From: Pseudomonas sihuiensis
Lineage (GTDB): Bacteria > Pseudomonadota > Gammaproteobacteria > Pseudomonadales > Pseudomonadaceae
DNA: 64,000 nucleotides
Direction: 5' to 3'
Assembly: GCF_900106015.1 (NCBI RefSeq)
Contig: NZ_LT629797.1
Coordinates: forward strand, 3,224,001 to 3,288,000
Translations under genes and position numbers: made by a program
Notes under the pieces: model-generated
What the model was told of the DNA's origin: nothing
Databases searched by the model: none
Seen by the model: only the letters and a program-made list of their open reading frames with translations
Shown here: positions 7,727 to 16,700 of the stretch, in pieces
Position numbering within the stretch: the stretch's first letter is position 1
Layout: each line of letters opens with the position of its first letter

Positions 7727-8730
7727 GCAAGGCTCTCCATGGGCGCCTGGCGCAGCTGCGCCAGGCGACTGCGGGTGCGAGAAAAGTCGCCATGACCGAC
7801 ATCGGCGCACAGCGTCTCGAGGCTGTGCGGCCCCTGCAGCCAAAGCTCGCAGCCGCTGTCGTAGGCGATGTCGACGAAGTTGATCAGGCGCTGCTGCTCG
7901 TCCAGCGTACAACGCCCCAGTGCGGGCAACTCGCCAATGGCGATGTGCGCGAAGCGCTGGCATAGCTGCAGGTAATCACTGCTGGCCAGCGGCTGCCGGC
8001 ACAGTACGGAGAAATCCAGCCAGATCGTTCGCTCGTCCATGCCGCGCAGTGTCAGAGTGCGGCGCTGCACAAGCAGCTGCGACATGGCCGACAGGTGCGC
8101 CAGGCGCGCCTCCAGCAGCCTGGCCGGGCCTTGCAGATAAAGTCCCCAGTGCTGTGTGCTGCCGGCACGATAGTCGGGGCCGGCATCCATCTGCAGCACC
8201 AGGCAGCGGCGCTGCAGCAGGTCGGCGAAGGGCTTGAAACGGCTGTGATACAGCGGGTTGGGACACAACTGTGACGGGGCGTAGTTGGAGCTGAACAGGA
8301 GGATGCAGTCCCGTTCGATCAGCGGCTGTAGCAGGCGCCCGAGCAGGATCGCATCACCAATGTCGTGCACGTGAAACTCGTCGAGAAACAGTAGCCGTGC
8401 TTCGTTGGCCAGTTCGTCGGCTACGCGCTGCAACGGGTCGGTTTTCCCGGTATGGCGCAGCATGCGTTGCTGCACTTCCTGCAGGAACGCATGAACATGC
8501 ACGCGGCGCTTGGCCTGACAGGGGGCAGCCTGAAACAGCGCCTCCAGCACCAGGCTCTTGCCACGCCCGACACCGCCCCACAGGTAGGCGCCAGCCGCAG
8601 GCCGACGCCGCCAGCCAGACGGCCGCAGGCGTGCCTGCAGCCAATCGGCCAGGCGGCCTAGCATCCGTTGCTGGGCATCGTCCAGATGCAGGCCACGCGC
8701 CTCGATGAAGCGCGCGGCCTGCGAGCACAA
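7720..8730 (-). CDS. ZapE/AFG1-like P-loop ATPase
   Basis: An AFG1/ZapE-family AAA-like ATPase of 336 aa. Walker A is GGVGRGKS (52-59) and Walker B is LLFLDE (113-118), followed by the family block HVHDIGDAILLGRLL. ZapE acts at the division ring; AFG1 helps remove membrane proteins. It starts one base after the pcaG stop at a TTG codon, which leaves 17 residues before the DAQ motif, the family norm. A GTG at 8763 or an ATG at 8802 would overlap pcaG. It also overlaps the AEC gene. A ZapE paralogue in a protocatechuate operon is unexpected, and its role here is unknown. Confidence 0.82.
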   Translation of the reverse strand: MCSQAARFIEARGLHLDDAQQRMLGRLADWLQARLRPSGWRRRPAAGAYLWGGVGRGKSLVLEALFQAAPCQAKRRVHVHAFLQEVQQRMLRHTGKTDPLQRVADELANEARLLFLDEFHVHDIGDAILLGRLLQPLIERDCILLFSSNYAPSQLCPNPLYHSRFKPFADLLQRRCLVLQMDAGPDYRAGSTQHWGLYLQGPARLLEARLAHLSAMSQLLVQRRTLTLRGMDERTIWLDFSVLCRQPLASSDYLQLCQRFAHIAIGELPALGRCTLDEQQRLINFVDIAYDSGCELWLQGPHSLETLCADVGHGDFSRTRSRLAQLRQAPMESLAC

Positions 8731-8731
8731 A

Positions 8732-9340
8732 TCAGAAGTCAAAGAAGACCGTCTCGCCCTCACCCTGAATGCGGATATCGAAGCGATAGGCCGGCTTGCC
8801 ATCGACTTCGCAGCGCTTGGCGATCAGCGTCTCGCGGCGCTGCGGCTGCTCGATCAGGTTGAGCACCGGATCCTTGGCGTTGGCCTCGGCCTCATCCTCG
8901 AAATACAGGCGAGTATTGAGGTGGATGTTGATGCCCCGGGCGAACAGCGCGACGTTGACGTGCGGCGCCATCGGCACGCCGGCGGCGTTGCGCACCACGC
9001 CCGGCTTGACCGTATAGGCGGTCCACTCGCTACCAGCATCGAAGGTGGTGGCGGTACGACCGAAACCGTTGAACGCTTTGGACTGGTCGTAATCCTCGTC
9101 GTACTGGCCCTGGTGGTCGGCCTGCCAGAGTTCGAGGAAGGCGTCGCGCACCAGGTGGCCGTTGCCGTCATAGACATGGCCAACCAGCACGATGTGCTCG
9201 CCGGGCGCGTCGGGCCCCGCCATCTGGTTCCAGATTTCCTGCTCACGGGTCGGGTTGCCGGCCGCGGCCAGGGCCAGGCCGATGTGCACGTAGGGGCCGG
9301 CGGTCTGCGAGGGGGTTTCCGGCAGTAATTCAACAGGCAT
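8732..9340 (-). CDS. pcaG: Protocatechuate 3,4-dioxygenase alpha subunit
   Basis: A 202-aa intradiol dioxygenase alpha subunit, nearly identical in layout to P. putida PcaG (MPxELLPETPSQTAGPYVHIG at the start, IQGEGETVFFDF at the end). It partners PcaH in the Fe(III) enzyme that opens protocatechuate to 3-carboxy-cis,cis-muconate. It lacks the complete iron-ligand set, which lies in the beta chain. The ATG at 9340 sits six bases after AGGAGG; the in-frame ATG at 9346 touches that site and is not usable. A structured repeat separates it from pcaH. Confidence 0.96.
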   Translation of the reverse strand: MPVELLPETPSQTAGPYVHIGLALAAAGNPTREQEIWNQMAGPDAPGEHIVLVGHVYDGNGHLVRDAFLELWQADHQGQYDEDYDQSKAFNGFGRTATTFDAGSEWTAYTVKPGVVRNAAGVPMAPHVNVALFARGINIHLNTRLYFEDEAEANAKDPVLNLIEQPQRRETLIAKRCEVDGKPAYRFDIRIQGEGETVFFDF

Positions 9341-9350
9341 GGTCATCCTC

Positions 9351-9513
9351 CTATGAGCCTGCTCAGGATCTCGCGAGCTAGAGCCAGACAAGGCAAAAAG
9401 GGCTGATGAACGGACTGGGCTCGCACTCGAGTTTACGAGTAGTAAATGAGCATTCCGAAGCCGTTTTTAACGCCGTCTGGCCGACGCGCAGCAGATCCTG
9501 GGCGGCTCATCAG
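9351..9513. repeat. Structured dispersed repeat, copy B (pcaH-pcaG junction)
   Basis: A 163-bp copy. The ends pair imperfectly (9351-9371 with 9493-9513, for example ATGAGCC with GGCTCAT and AGGATCT with AGATCCT). CCAGAC (9384-9389) pairs with GTCTGG (9475-9480), and an A-run with a T-run just inside. The apical hairpin pairs TTTAC (9432-9436) with GTAAA (9442-9446). The core TGAGCATTCCGAA follows at 9447-9459. The right end overlaps the pcaH stop codon; the left end contains the pcaG ribosome site region. Confidence 0.87.
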
Positions 9514-10229
9514 TTGTTTTCGAAATGGGTTTTCCGCTGGCCGCGCAACACGATATCGAAGCGGTAGGCCAGGCAGTCCATGGGGTTGGCCGTGCTCATG
9601 TCCAGCTTGGCAATCAGCGTCTGCACCGCATCCGGGTTGGCGATCGCCTTGACGATCGGGCACAGCGGAATCAATGGATCACCCTCGAAATACAGCTGGG
9701 TGATCAGACGCGTGGCGATCGACGGGCCGTTGAGCGAGAAGTGGATGTGCGCCGGACGCCAGTCGTTGGGGTTGTTGCGCCACGGATAGGGGCCGGGCTT
9801 GATGGTGCGGAAGATGTAACGACCTTCGCTGTCGGTCAGGGCGCGGCCGACACCGCCGAAGTTGGGGTCGAGCGGCGCCAGGTAGCGGTCGTTCTTGTGC
9901 CGGTAACGGCCGCCGGCGTTGGCCTGCCACATTTCCACCAGGGTATGCGGGATCGGCTTGCCGTACTGGTCCATCACCCGGCCGGCGACGATGATGCGCT
10001 CGCCGATGGGCAGGCCACCGTTGTTGAAGTTCAGCAGCAGGTCGTTGTCGTGCTCGGCGAACTTCAGGTGCGAGAAGTCCGGGCCGGTGGTCTCGGAGAT
10101 CGACTGCGGGATGCTCACCAGCGCCTGGCGCGGCGAACGGGCGATGGAGGTCTTGTAGTCGGGCGTCAGGGCTTTGGGGTGCCAGTTGCGGTCACGAATG
10201 ACGAAACGGCGATTGTCCTCGGCAGGCAT
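9510..10229 (-). CDS. pcaH: Protocatechuate 3,4-dioxygenase beta subunit
   Basis: A 239-aa beta subunit carrying the active-site iron. The ligands are Tyr109, Tyr148, His161 and His163 ([19 protein letters not shown] region), which correspond to Tyr408, Tyr447, His460 and His462 of the P. putida enzyme. The start is ATG 10229 with AGGAG upstream, giving the family N-terminus [14 protein letters not shown]. With pcaG it forms the first enzyme of the protocatechuate branch. The promoter region lies between it and pcaQ, with a PcaQ-type palindrome. Confidence 0.97.
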   Translation of the reverse strand: MPAEDNRRFVIRDRNWHPKALTPDYKTSIARSPRQALVSIPQSISETTGPDFSHLKFAEHDNDLLLNFNNGGLPIGERIIVAGRVMDQYGKPIPHTLVEMWQANAGGRYRHKNDRYLAPLDPNFGGVGRALTDSEGRYIFRTIKPGPYPWRNNPNDWRPAHIHFSLNGPSIATRLITQLYFEGDPLIPLCPIVKAIANPDAVQTLIAKLDMSTANPMDCLAYRFDIVLRGQRKTHFENN

Positions 10230-10333
10230 GGTGCGCTCCTGTTGTGAGTATTGTGGAGTCGACCTGGGATCAGGCTGACGCACAGTTTCCGCCAAAGCAG
10301 ACGCGGGGAATATTGAAAAGACGCCGTCTATCC

Positions 10334-10349
10334 ATAACCAAATGGTTAT
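10334..10349. promoter_or_regulatory. PcaQ operator upstream of pcaHG
   Basis: ATAACC-AAAT-GGTTAT, a perfect 6-4-6 palindrome matching the PcaQ site ATAACC-N4-GGTTAA described in Sinorhizobium meliloti (recalled). It overlaps the pcaQ stop codon (10346-10348), 105 bp before pcaH. This is the right place for a LysR activator of pcaHG. Confidence 0.82.
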
Positions 10350-11278
10350 AAAAAAAGCCCTTCGCGGTAGGCTTCGGCCACCTCACGCAGCGCCGCGCAG
10401 AACTGCTCGGCGGGCAGCGGCAGGGCCAGAGCACTGTTGCGGCAGATGCCCACCGAGCCACCCGGTTCCTGCACACCCAGCTGCAGCTCGACCAGCTCGC
10501 CGCGCTGCACGTCCAGGCACACCGCGTCCTGCGGCGCCACCCACAGCGCATCGCCGGACAGCACGTAGCGCCGACTCAGCGCCGGCGACAGTGTCTCCAG
10601 GCGCTGCCGCGAGGGCGTCACCCCGCACTGTACGAACAGGCTGTCGGCGTGCTTGCGGATGGTGGTACCGGCCGTCGGCAGCACCAGCGGGTAATCGCCA
10701 AGGTGTCCCAGCGCGGCGGCGCCGACGGCCAGCAGCGGGTGACCGGGGCGCACCACCAGGCTCATCGATTCGCTGTACAGGTGCTCGAAGGTCAGGCCCT
10801 GGATGTCCGGGCTGTCGGTCATGCGCCCGACCACCAGGTCCAGCTCGCCGACGCGCAACTGACCGAGCAGGTAGGCGCCCGGCCCAGTGGCAACACTGAC
10901 CACCAGCGCCGAGTGACGCTGATGCAGGCGCCGCACCACCTCGGGAATCAGCAGGCTCTCTACGGTAGAAAGCACACCGACGCGCACCTGGCCGGCCTCG
11001 TGCTCACCTTCGCGAAGACTGTTCACCCCATCGCGCAGCGCCTGCACGCACGGGCCGGCGTAACGCATGAAGGCGACCCCAGCAGCGGTCAGACTCACCC
11101 CGTTCCTGCCCCGCTCGAACAGGCTGGCCTCGAGGATTTCTTCCAACTCCTTGAGGGTCTTGGAGATCGCCGGCTGGCTGACCGCCAGGGCATCGGCTGC
11201 CTTGGCGAAGCTGCGCTGGCGGGCGATTTCGAGAAAGCACAGCAGGTGGCGGAATTTGATACGGGTGTCGATGTTCAT
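10346..11278 (-). CDS. pcaQ: LysR-family activator of protocatechuate genes (PcaQ)
   Basis: A 310-aa LysR regulator with an N-terminal helix-turn-helix (residues ~8-65: [20 protein letters not shown] then [16 protein letters not shown]) and a periplasmic-binding-like effector domain. PcaQ activates pcaHG in response to beta-carboxymuconate or related intermediates. The ATG at 11278 gives the family start [12 protein letters not shown]; longer frames upstream carry no recognisable LysR sequence. It reads toward pcaH in the same direction, and its stop codon lies in the operator. Divergent from it is a TauE/SafE permease, with a second similar palindrome in between. Confidence 0.9.
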   Translation of the reverse strand: MNIDTRIKFRHLLCFLEIARQRSFAKAADALAVSQPAISKTLKELEEILEASLFERGRNGVSLTAAGVAFMRYAGPCVQALRDGVNSLREGEHEAGQVRVGVLSTVESLLIPEVVRRLHQRHSALVVSVATGPGAYLLGQLRVGELDLVVGRMTDSPDIQGLTFEHLYSESMSLVVRPGHPLLAVGAAALGHLGDYPLVLPTAGTTIRKHADSLFVQCGVTPSRQRLETLSPALSRRYVLSGDALWVAPQDAVCLDVQRGELVELQLGVQEPGGSVGICRNSALALPLPAEQFCAALREVAEAYREGLFL

Positions 11279-11373
11279 CGCAGGCACCGAAAACAGATGC
11301 CCGCGATGATGCCGCAAAGCACAGGCCTGGCACAGACGACAATTGGCAGGTTCGTCACTTTGGTCGCACTTGG

Positions 11374-11389
11374 CTGACCGTTGGGTCAG
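11374..11389. promoter_or_regulatory. Candidate LysR-type palindrome, pcaQ / TauE divergent region
   Basis: CTGACC-GTTG-GGTCAG, a perfect palindrome with the same 6-4-6 spacing and ACC...GGT halves as the PcaQ site at 10334-10349. It lies between the divergent starts of pcaQ (11278) and the permease (11424), a usual place for LysR autoregulation. Binding by PcaQ itself is a guess. Confidence 0.5.
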
Positions 11390-11423
11390 CTCTATGCTGC
11401 ACCTTTTTGTGCGAGCCTGCCCG

Positions 11424-12194
11424 ATGTCCCTGCCTGATCTGCTGCTGTTGGCCCTCGCCGGTTTCGCCGCTGGGGGCATGAATGCCCTGGCTGGCGGCGG
11501 TACCTTCTTCTCCTTCCCCGCCCTGCTCGCCGCCGGCCTGCCGCCGGTAACGGCCAATGCCACCAATGCCGTGGCGCTGTGGCCGGCCAGCCTGGCTGGT
11601 GCGTGGGCAGCACGCGCCTCGTTGCGGCCGCTGGGGCGTTATCTGCTTCCACTGCTGTTGGCCGGTCTGGCCGGCGGCCTGCTCGGCGGCCTGTTGCTGC
11701 TGGCCGGCGGCGACGATGTGTTCCGCGTGCTGATCCCCTGGCTATTGCTGGCCGCCACCGCGCTGTTCGCTGCCAGCCCCTGGCTGGGGCGCGCTCTGGC
11801 CGCGCGGCGCAAGGCCGCCGAGCATCCGCCGCACACGCCGTTGTCGCTGGGTGCACACATCGGCGTGTCGATCTACGGCGGCTACTTCGGCGCCGGTATG
11901 GGCATTCTGCAACTGGCCGCGTTTTCCATCGAAGGCCACCCGCTGGCCCGCGCCAATGCGCTGAAAAACCTGATCTCGGCGGTGATCTACAGCATCGCCA
12001 CGCTGACCTTCGTCATCGCCGGCCGGGTCAGCTGGTACGAGCTGGCGATCCTGCTCACCGGCGCCACCATCGGCGGTTATGCCGGTGGCGCACTGGGCGA
12101 GAAGCTGCCGCCGGCACTGCTGCGCAGCTTCGTCATCCTGGTCGGCAGCACGATGACCCTGTACTACTTCTGGAGCACCTACTTCTCGGCGTAA
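11424..12194 (+). CDS. TauE/SafE-family membrane permease
   Basis: A 256-aa membrane protein of the TauE/SafE family (about eight helices, opening with GFAAGGMNALAGGGTFFSFP, the family signature, repeated in degenerate form as YGGYFGAGMG in the second half). Members export sulfite, sulfonates or other small anions; the cargo is not evident. The start ATG at 11424 precedes MSLPDLLLLAL. It is divergent from pcaQ, so a link to aromatic metabolism is possible but unproven. Confidence 0.88.
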   Translation: MSLPDLLLLALAGFAAGGMNALAGGGTFFSFPALLAAGLPPVTANATNAVALWPASLAGAWAARASLRPLGRYLLPLLLAGLAGGLLGGLLLLAGGDDVFRVLIPWLLLAATALFAASPWLGRALAARRKAAEHPPHTPLSLGAHIGVSIYGGYFGAGMGILQLAAFSIEGHPLARANALKNLISAVIYSIATLTFVIAGRVSWYELAILLTGATIGGYAGGALGEKLPPALLRSFVILVGSTMTLYYFWSTYFSA

Positions 12195-12276
12195 AAACCA
12201 GCCCTGCGAAAAATAGACCGGACAGTGTCCGAGCACGCCTAATGCCACTCAGTTAGGCGTCGACGTATCGAATGTG

Positions 12277-12349
12277 TTAGGAGCGGCGCCCCGCCGCGAA
12301 TCAAGGCGCCGCGAATTTGAAAAGCTTCGCCCCGAGGCGGGGCTCCTAC
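12277..12349. repeat. REP-like inverted repeat, GGGGCGAAGC family
   Basis: TTAGGAGCGGCGCCCCGCCG...faces GCTTCGCCCCGAGGCGGGGC...CTCCTAC. It is related to 5669-5748. It occupies most of the 282-bp gap between the permease gene and xseB. Confidence 0.75.
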
Positions 12350-12476
12350 GAATGATCGCGTTGAATCGACATTACCCAGGCGCACGGCTATGCGCCTCCA
12401 AAACCCGCTGATTTGCCCGAGAGGCCCGCCTCTGCTAGTGTCGCGCCCGTTTCTACGCTTCCCGAGACCCGCCGCC

Positions 12477-12719
12477 ATGGCCCGCAAAAAAGCCGCCCCC
12501 GACTTCGAACACTCCCTCGCCGAGCTTCAAACGCTGGTCGAGCGCCTGGAGAGCGGCGAGCTGTCGCTGGAAGACTCGCTGACTGCTTTCGAGCAGGGCA
12601 TCGGCCTAACCCGTGAGTGCCAGGCCGCCCTGGCCCAGGCCGAGCAGAAGGTACAGATTCTGCTCGAGCGCGACGGTGAGTTGCAGCCCGCCCCCTTCGA
12701 CACGGACGAGCCCGCATGA
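12477..12719 (+). CDS. xseB: Exodeoxyribonuclease VII small subunit
   Basis: An 80-aa helical protein with the XseB pattern [33 protein letters not shown]. Several copies bind one XseA to form the single-strand-specific exonuclease VII. The chosen ATG (12477) gives the usual basic start [10 protein letters not shown]; the reading frame stays open further upstream without family similarity. Its stop overlaps the ispA start (ATGA), so the two genes are coupled, as in many gammaproteobacteria (xseB-ispA-dxs). Confidence 0.95.
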   Translation: MARKKAAPDFEHSLAELQTLVERLESGELSLEDSLTAFEQGIGLTRECQAALAQAEQKVQILLERDGELQPAPFDTDEPA

Positions 12720-13603
12720 TTGCGGCGTATCAGAAACGCTGCCAGACCCGCGTCGACACTGCACTGGAAGCGCTGTTTCAAGCTCCACGCACAGAGCTCG
12801 AACGCCTCTACCAGGCCATGCGCTACAGCGTGATGAACGGCGGCAAGCGCGTGCGCCCGCTGCTGGTCTATGCCGCTTGCGAGGCTCTCGAAGGTGATCT
12901 CGAACGTGCCGATGGCGCTGCCTGTGCGGTGGAGCTGATCCATGCCTACTCGCTGGTGCACGACGATCTGCCGGCGATGGACGATGACGACCTGCGTCGC
13001 GGTCAGCCGACCACCCACAAGGCCTTCGACGAAGCCAGTGCCATCCTTGCTGGCGATGGTCTGCAAAGCCTGGCCTTCGAAGTGCTCGCCGACCACCGGC
13101 GCAATCCGCAGGATGCCGAGACGCGCCTGCAGATGATCGAGTTGCTGAGCCAGGCTGCAGGCCCGGCCGGCATGGTCGGCGGTCAAGCCATCGACCTTGG
13201 CTCGGTCGGCCTGCAACTCGACCAGCAGGCGCTGGAAGTGATGCACCGGCACAAGACCGGCGCGCTGATCGAAGCCAGCGTGGCGCTCGGCGCCCTGGCC
13301 AGTGGCAACACCGACGAACTGGCGCACAAGGCCCTGTTGCAATACGCCCGCGCCATCGGCCTGGCCTTCCAGGTGCAGGACGACATCCTCGACGTGGAGA
13401 GCGATACCGCCACCCTGGGCAAGACCCAGGGCAAGGACGAAGCCCACGACAAGCCCACCTACCCCGCCCTGCTTGGCCTCGACGCGGCCAAGGACTACGC
13501 ACTGGAGCTGCGCGACCAGGCCCTGCACGTGCTGCGCCCGTTCGGCAACAGCGCCGAACCGCTGCGCGAGCTGGCGCGCTACATAGTCGAACGACGCAGC
13601 TAG
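12716..13603 (+). CDS. ispA: Farnesyl diphosphate synthase (geranyltranstransferase)
   Basis: A 295-aa trans-prenyltransferase that condenses isopentenyl diphosphate with dimethylallyl and geranyl diphosphate to farnesyl diphosphate. The first aspartate-rich motif is DDLPAMDD (83-90) and the second DDILD (222-226); NGGKRVRP (41-48) binds the diphosphate. It overlaps xseB by four bases. In many relatives dxs follows directly; here about 4.6 kb with a carboxylase and a hydrolase gene intervene. Confidence 0.96.
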   Translation: MIAAYQKRCQTRVDTALEALFQAPRTELERLYQAMRYSVMNGGKRVRPLLVYAACEALEGDLERADGAACAVELIHAYSLVHDDLPAMDDDDLRRGQPTTHKAFDEASAILAGDGLQSLAFEVLADHRRNPQDAETRLQMIELLSQAAGPAGMVGGQAIDLGSVGLQLDQQALEVMHRHKTGALIEASVALGALASGNTDELAHKALLQYARAIGLAFQVQDDILDVESDTATLGKTQGKDEAHDKPTYPALLGLDAAKDYALELRDQALHVLRPFGNSAEPLRELARYIVERRS

Positions 13604-13612
13604 GCCGCTGTT

Positions 13613-13645
13613 GTGGGGGCGGCTTCAGCCGCGATAGCCGCCCCG
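13613..13645. repeat. Short hairpin after ispA, REP half-unit
   Basis: GGGGCGGCT pairs with AGCCGCCCC around TCAGCCGCGAT. It resembles one arm of the GGAGCGGCTTCAGCCGCG family. No T-run follows, so it is not a classical terminator. Confidence 0.55.
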
Positions 13646-13752
13646 CTCCATCATTGTCATCTATGACCGCATGATCGCCGCATAAGGCTTGCTTTACCCA
13701 CGCGACCAGCCTCCTAAGATGGCTCCATAACGACAAGACGTCCGGAGCCGCC

Positions 13753-16700
13753 ATGCCCTTCCCCGCCCTGCTGATCGCCAACCGCGGCGAGATCGCCATT
13801 CGTATCGCCCAGGCCTGCGCCGACCTCGGTATCCGCAGCGTCGCTGTGTACGCCGAGGACGACAGCGCCTGCCTGCACACGCGCAAGGCAGATCAGGCCG
13901 TGGCGCTGGCGGGACGCGGCCCGGCGGCCTATCTGGATATGGATCAGCTCATTGGCATCGCCCGTGAACAGGGCTGTGCAGCCATCCACCCCGGCTACGG
14001 TTTTCTCGCCGAGAACGCCGAGTTCGCCCGCCGTTGCCAGGCTGCCCGGCTGACCTTCGTCGGCCCGACGCCGGAAACCCTGCAGCTTTTCGGCGACAAG
14101 GCCGCCGCCCGTGATCTCGCCGAGCGCTGCGACGTACCACTGGTGCCCGGTATCAACCAGGCGGTGACGCCAGAGCAGGCCAAGGCCTTTCTCGCCGAAC
14201 ACGGCAGCGTGATGCTCAAGGCCCTGGCCGGCGGTGGCGGGCGCGGTATGCGTGCAGTGGACGAGCCGGCGCAACTGGCCGAGGCCTTTGCCCGTTGCGC
14301 CTCCGAGGCCCAGGGCGCCTTTGGCAGTGGCGCGCTTTACGTGGAAAAGCGCGTACGCCGCGCCCGGCATATCGAAGTGCAGGTACTCGGCGACGGCAGT
14401 GGCGCAGTCAGCCACCTGTGGGAGCGCGACTGCAGCCTGCAGCGCCGCCATCAGAAGCTGGTGGAGATCGCGCCCAGCCCCGATCTGGATGTGGTTACCC
14501 GTGACGCGATCATCGCCAGCGCCCTGCGCCTGGCCGCCGAGGTGCAGTATCGCGGCATCGGCACCTTCGAGTTCCTCCTCGACCTCGACCAACCAGGACG
14601 CTTCTACTTCATGGAGGCCAATCCGCGCGTGCAGGTGGAGCACACCGTCACCGAGCAGGTCACCGGTGTCGACCTGCTGCACACGCAACTGCACCTGGCC
14701 GCCGGCAGCAGCCTGGCCGAACTGAAGCTGCTCACACCGCCCGCGACCAACGGTTATGCCGTGCAGGTGCGCCTGAATCTGGAAACCCTGCTCGCCGACG
14801 GTACGACGCGCCCGGCCAGCGGCGTGCTCAGCGCTTACCAGCCGCCCAGCGGCCCCGGCCTGCGTGTGGATGGCTGCGGCTATGCCGGCTACACCGTCAG
14901 CCCGGCCTACGATTCGCTGATCGCCAAGCTGATCGCCAGCGCCGGTGACTACCCCGGTGCCCTGCGCCGTGCCTATCGGGGGCTGTGCGAGTTCCGCCTC
15001 GACGGCGTGGCGAGCAACCTGCACCTGCTGCAGAACCTGCTGCACTGCGAGGCGGTGATCGCCAATCAGGTCGACACCACCTACGTCGAACGCCAACTGG
15101 ACGCCCTGCTGGCAGCCCGCGCACAGGCCCACCCGCACCGCTACTTCGCCACTGACGCCTCGCTGCATAGCGCCAAGGCCACTGTCGATGCACCGCCCGG
15201 CACCTTGGCCCTGAGCGCCCCCAACGCTGGCGTGCTGGTCAGCCTGGAGGTAGCCGAGGGCGATGCCGTAGCCACTGGCCAGCGCATCGCCGTGCTGGAA
15301 GCAATGAAAATGGAGTTCGAGGTCAAGGCCGAGCACAGCGGCATCGTCCGTGCGTTGGCCGTGGCCCCCGGTGACGCCATCGGTGAGGGCCAGGCGCTGG
15401 CATTCCTGGAGCCAGCCGAGGTGGATGGCCTCGACGCCCACGGCGAGCAGGCAGTCGACCTGGCGCATATCCGCGCCGATCTGGCCGAGGTACTGGAACG
15501 CCACGCGCGCCTGACCGATGCGGGTCGCCCCGAGGCCGTGGCGAAAAGGCGCAAGACCGGCCAGCGCACCGTGCGGGAAAACCTGGCGGACTTGCTCGAT
15601 GCAGACAGCTTTATCGAATACGGCGCCATGGCCCTGGCCGCCCAGCGCCGTCGGCGTTCGCCCGAGGAGCTGCTGGAGCTGAGCCCGGCCGACGGCCTGG
15701 TCGCCGGAATCGGCACGGTGAACGCCGCGAGTTTCGGCGCCGAGGCCGCGCGCTGCATGGCCATCGCCTACGACTACACGGTGTTCGCCGGTACTCAGGG
15801 CGTGATGAACCACAAGAAGACCGACCGCATGCTGGCCCTGGCCGAGCAATGGCGCCTGCCGGTGGTGCTGTTCGCCGAAGGCGGCGGCGGCCGCCCGGGC
15901 GATACCGACTTCGTCGGCGTAGCCGGGCTGGACTGTCATACCTTCGTGGCCATGGCCAAACTCTCCGGTCTGGTGCCGACCGTGGGCGTGGTCTCCGGCC
16001 GCTGCTTCGCCGGCAACGCCGCGCTGCTTGGTTGCTGCGACGTGATCATCGCAACGAGGAACGCGACCATCGGCATGGCCGGCCCGGCGATGATCGAAGG
16101 TGGCGGCCTCGGCAGTTTCACCCCCGAGCAGGTCGGCCCGACCAGCGTGCAAGGCCCCAACGGGGTGATCGACGTGCTGGTGGAGGACGAAACCGCAGCG
16201 GTTGCCGTGGCCAAGCAATACCTGGGCTATTTCCAAGGCTCGTTACCCGGCTGGCAATGCAGCGATAGCCGCGAGTTGCGCCAGGTGATCCCGGAAAACC
16301 GCCTGCGCGTGTACGACATCCGCAAGGTGATCGAGCTGCTCGCCGATCACGGTAGCGTGCTGGAACTGCGCCGCCAGTTCGCACCCGGCCTGATCACCGC
16401 GCTGATTCGTATCGAAGGCAAGCCCTTCGGCCTTATCGCCAACAACCCCGCGCACCTGGGCGGCGCCATCGATGCGGTGGCCGGCGACAAGGCCGCGCGT
16501 TTTTTGCAACTGTGCGAGGCCCATGACCTGCCCATCGTCTCGCTGTGCGACACCCCCGGCTTCATGGTCGGGCCGGAGGCGGAGAAACAGGCCACGGTGC
16601 GCCACGTCTCGCGCCTGTTCGTCACCGCCGCCAGCCTCACGGTGCCGTTCTTCACCCTGGTGCTGCGCAAGGGCTATGGCCTCGGCGCCCAGGCCATGGC

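Noticed and set aside
9433..9663. Short frame translating repeat copy B (ending in FGMLIYYS)
   Set aside because: Frames across this repeat are often predicted as small proteins, but they follow the repeat, have no ribosome site and overlap pcaH.
13714..16236. An 840-codon open frame on the minus strand opposite the acyl-CoA carboxylase
   Set aside because: It is a mirror of a high-G+C coding region with third-position bias; its translation is rich in G, A, Q, H and V with no domain. The plus-strand gene has clear biotin carboxylase motifs.
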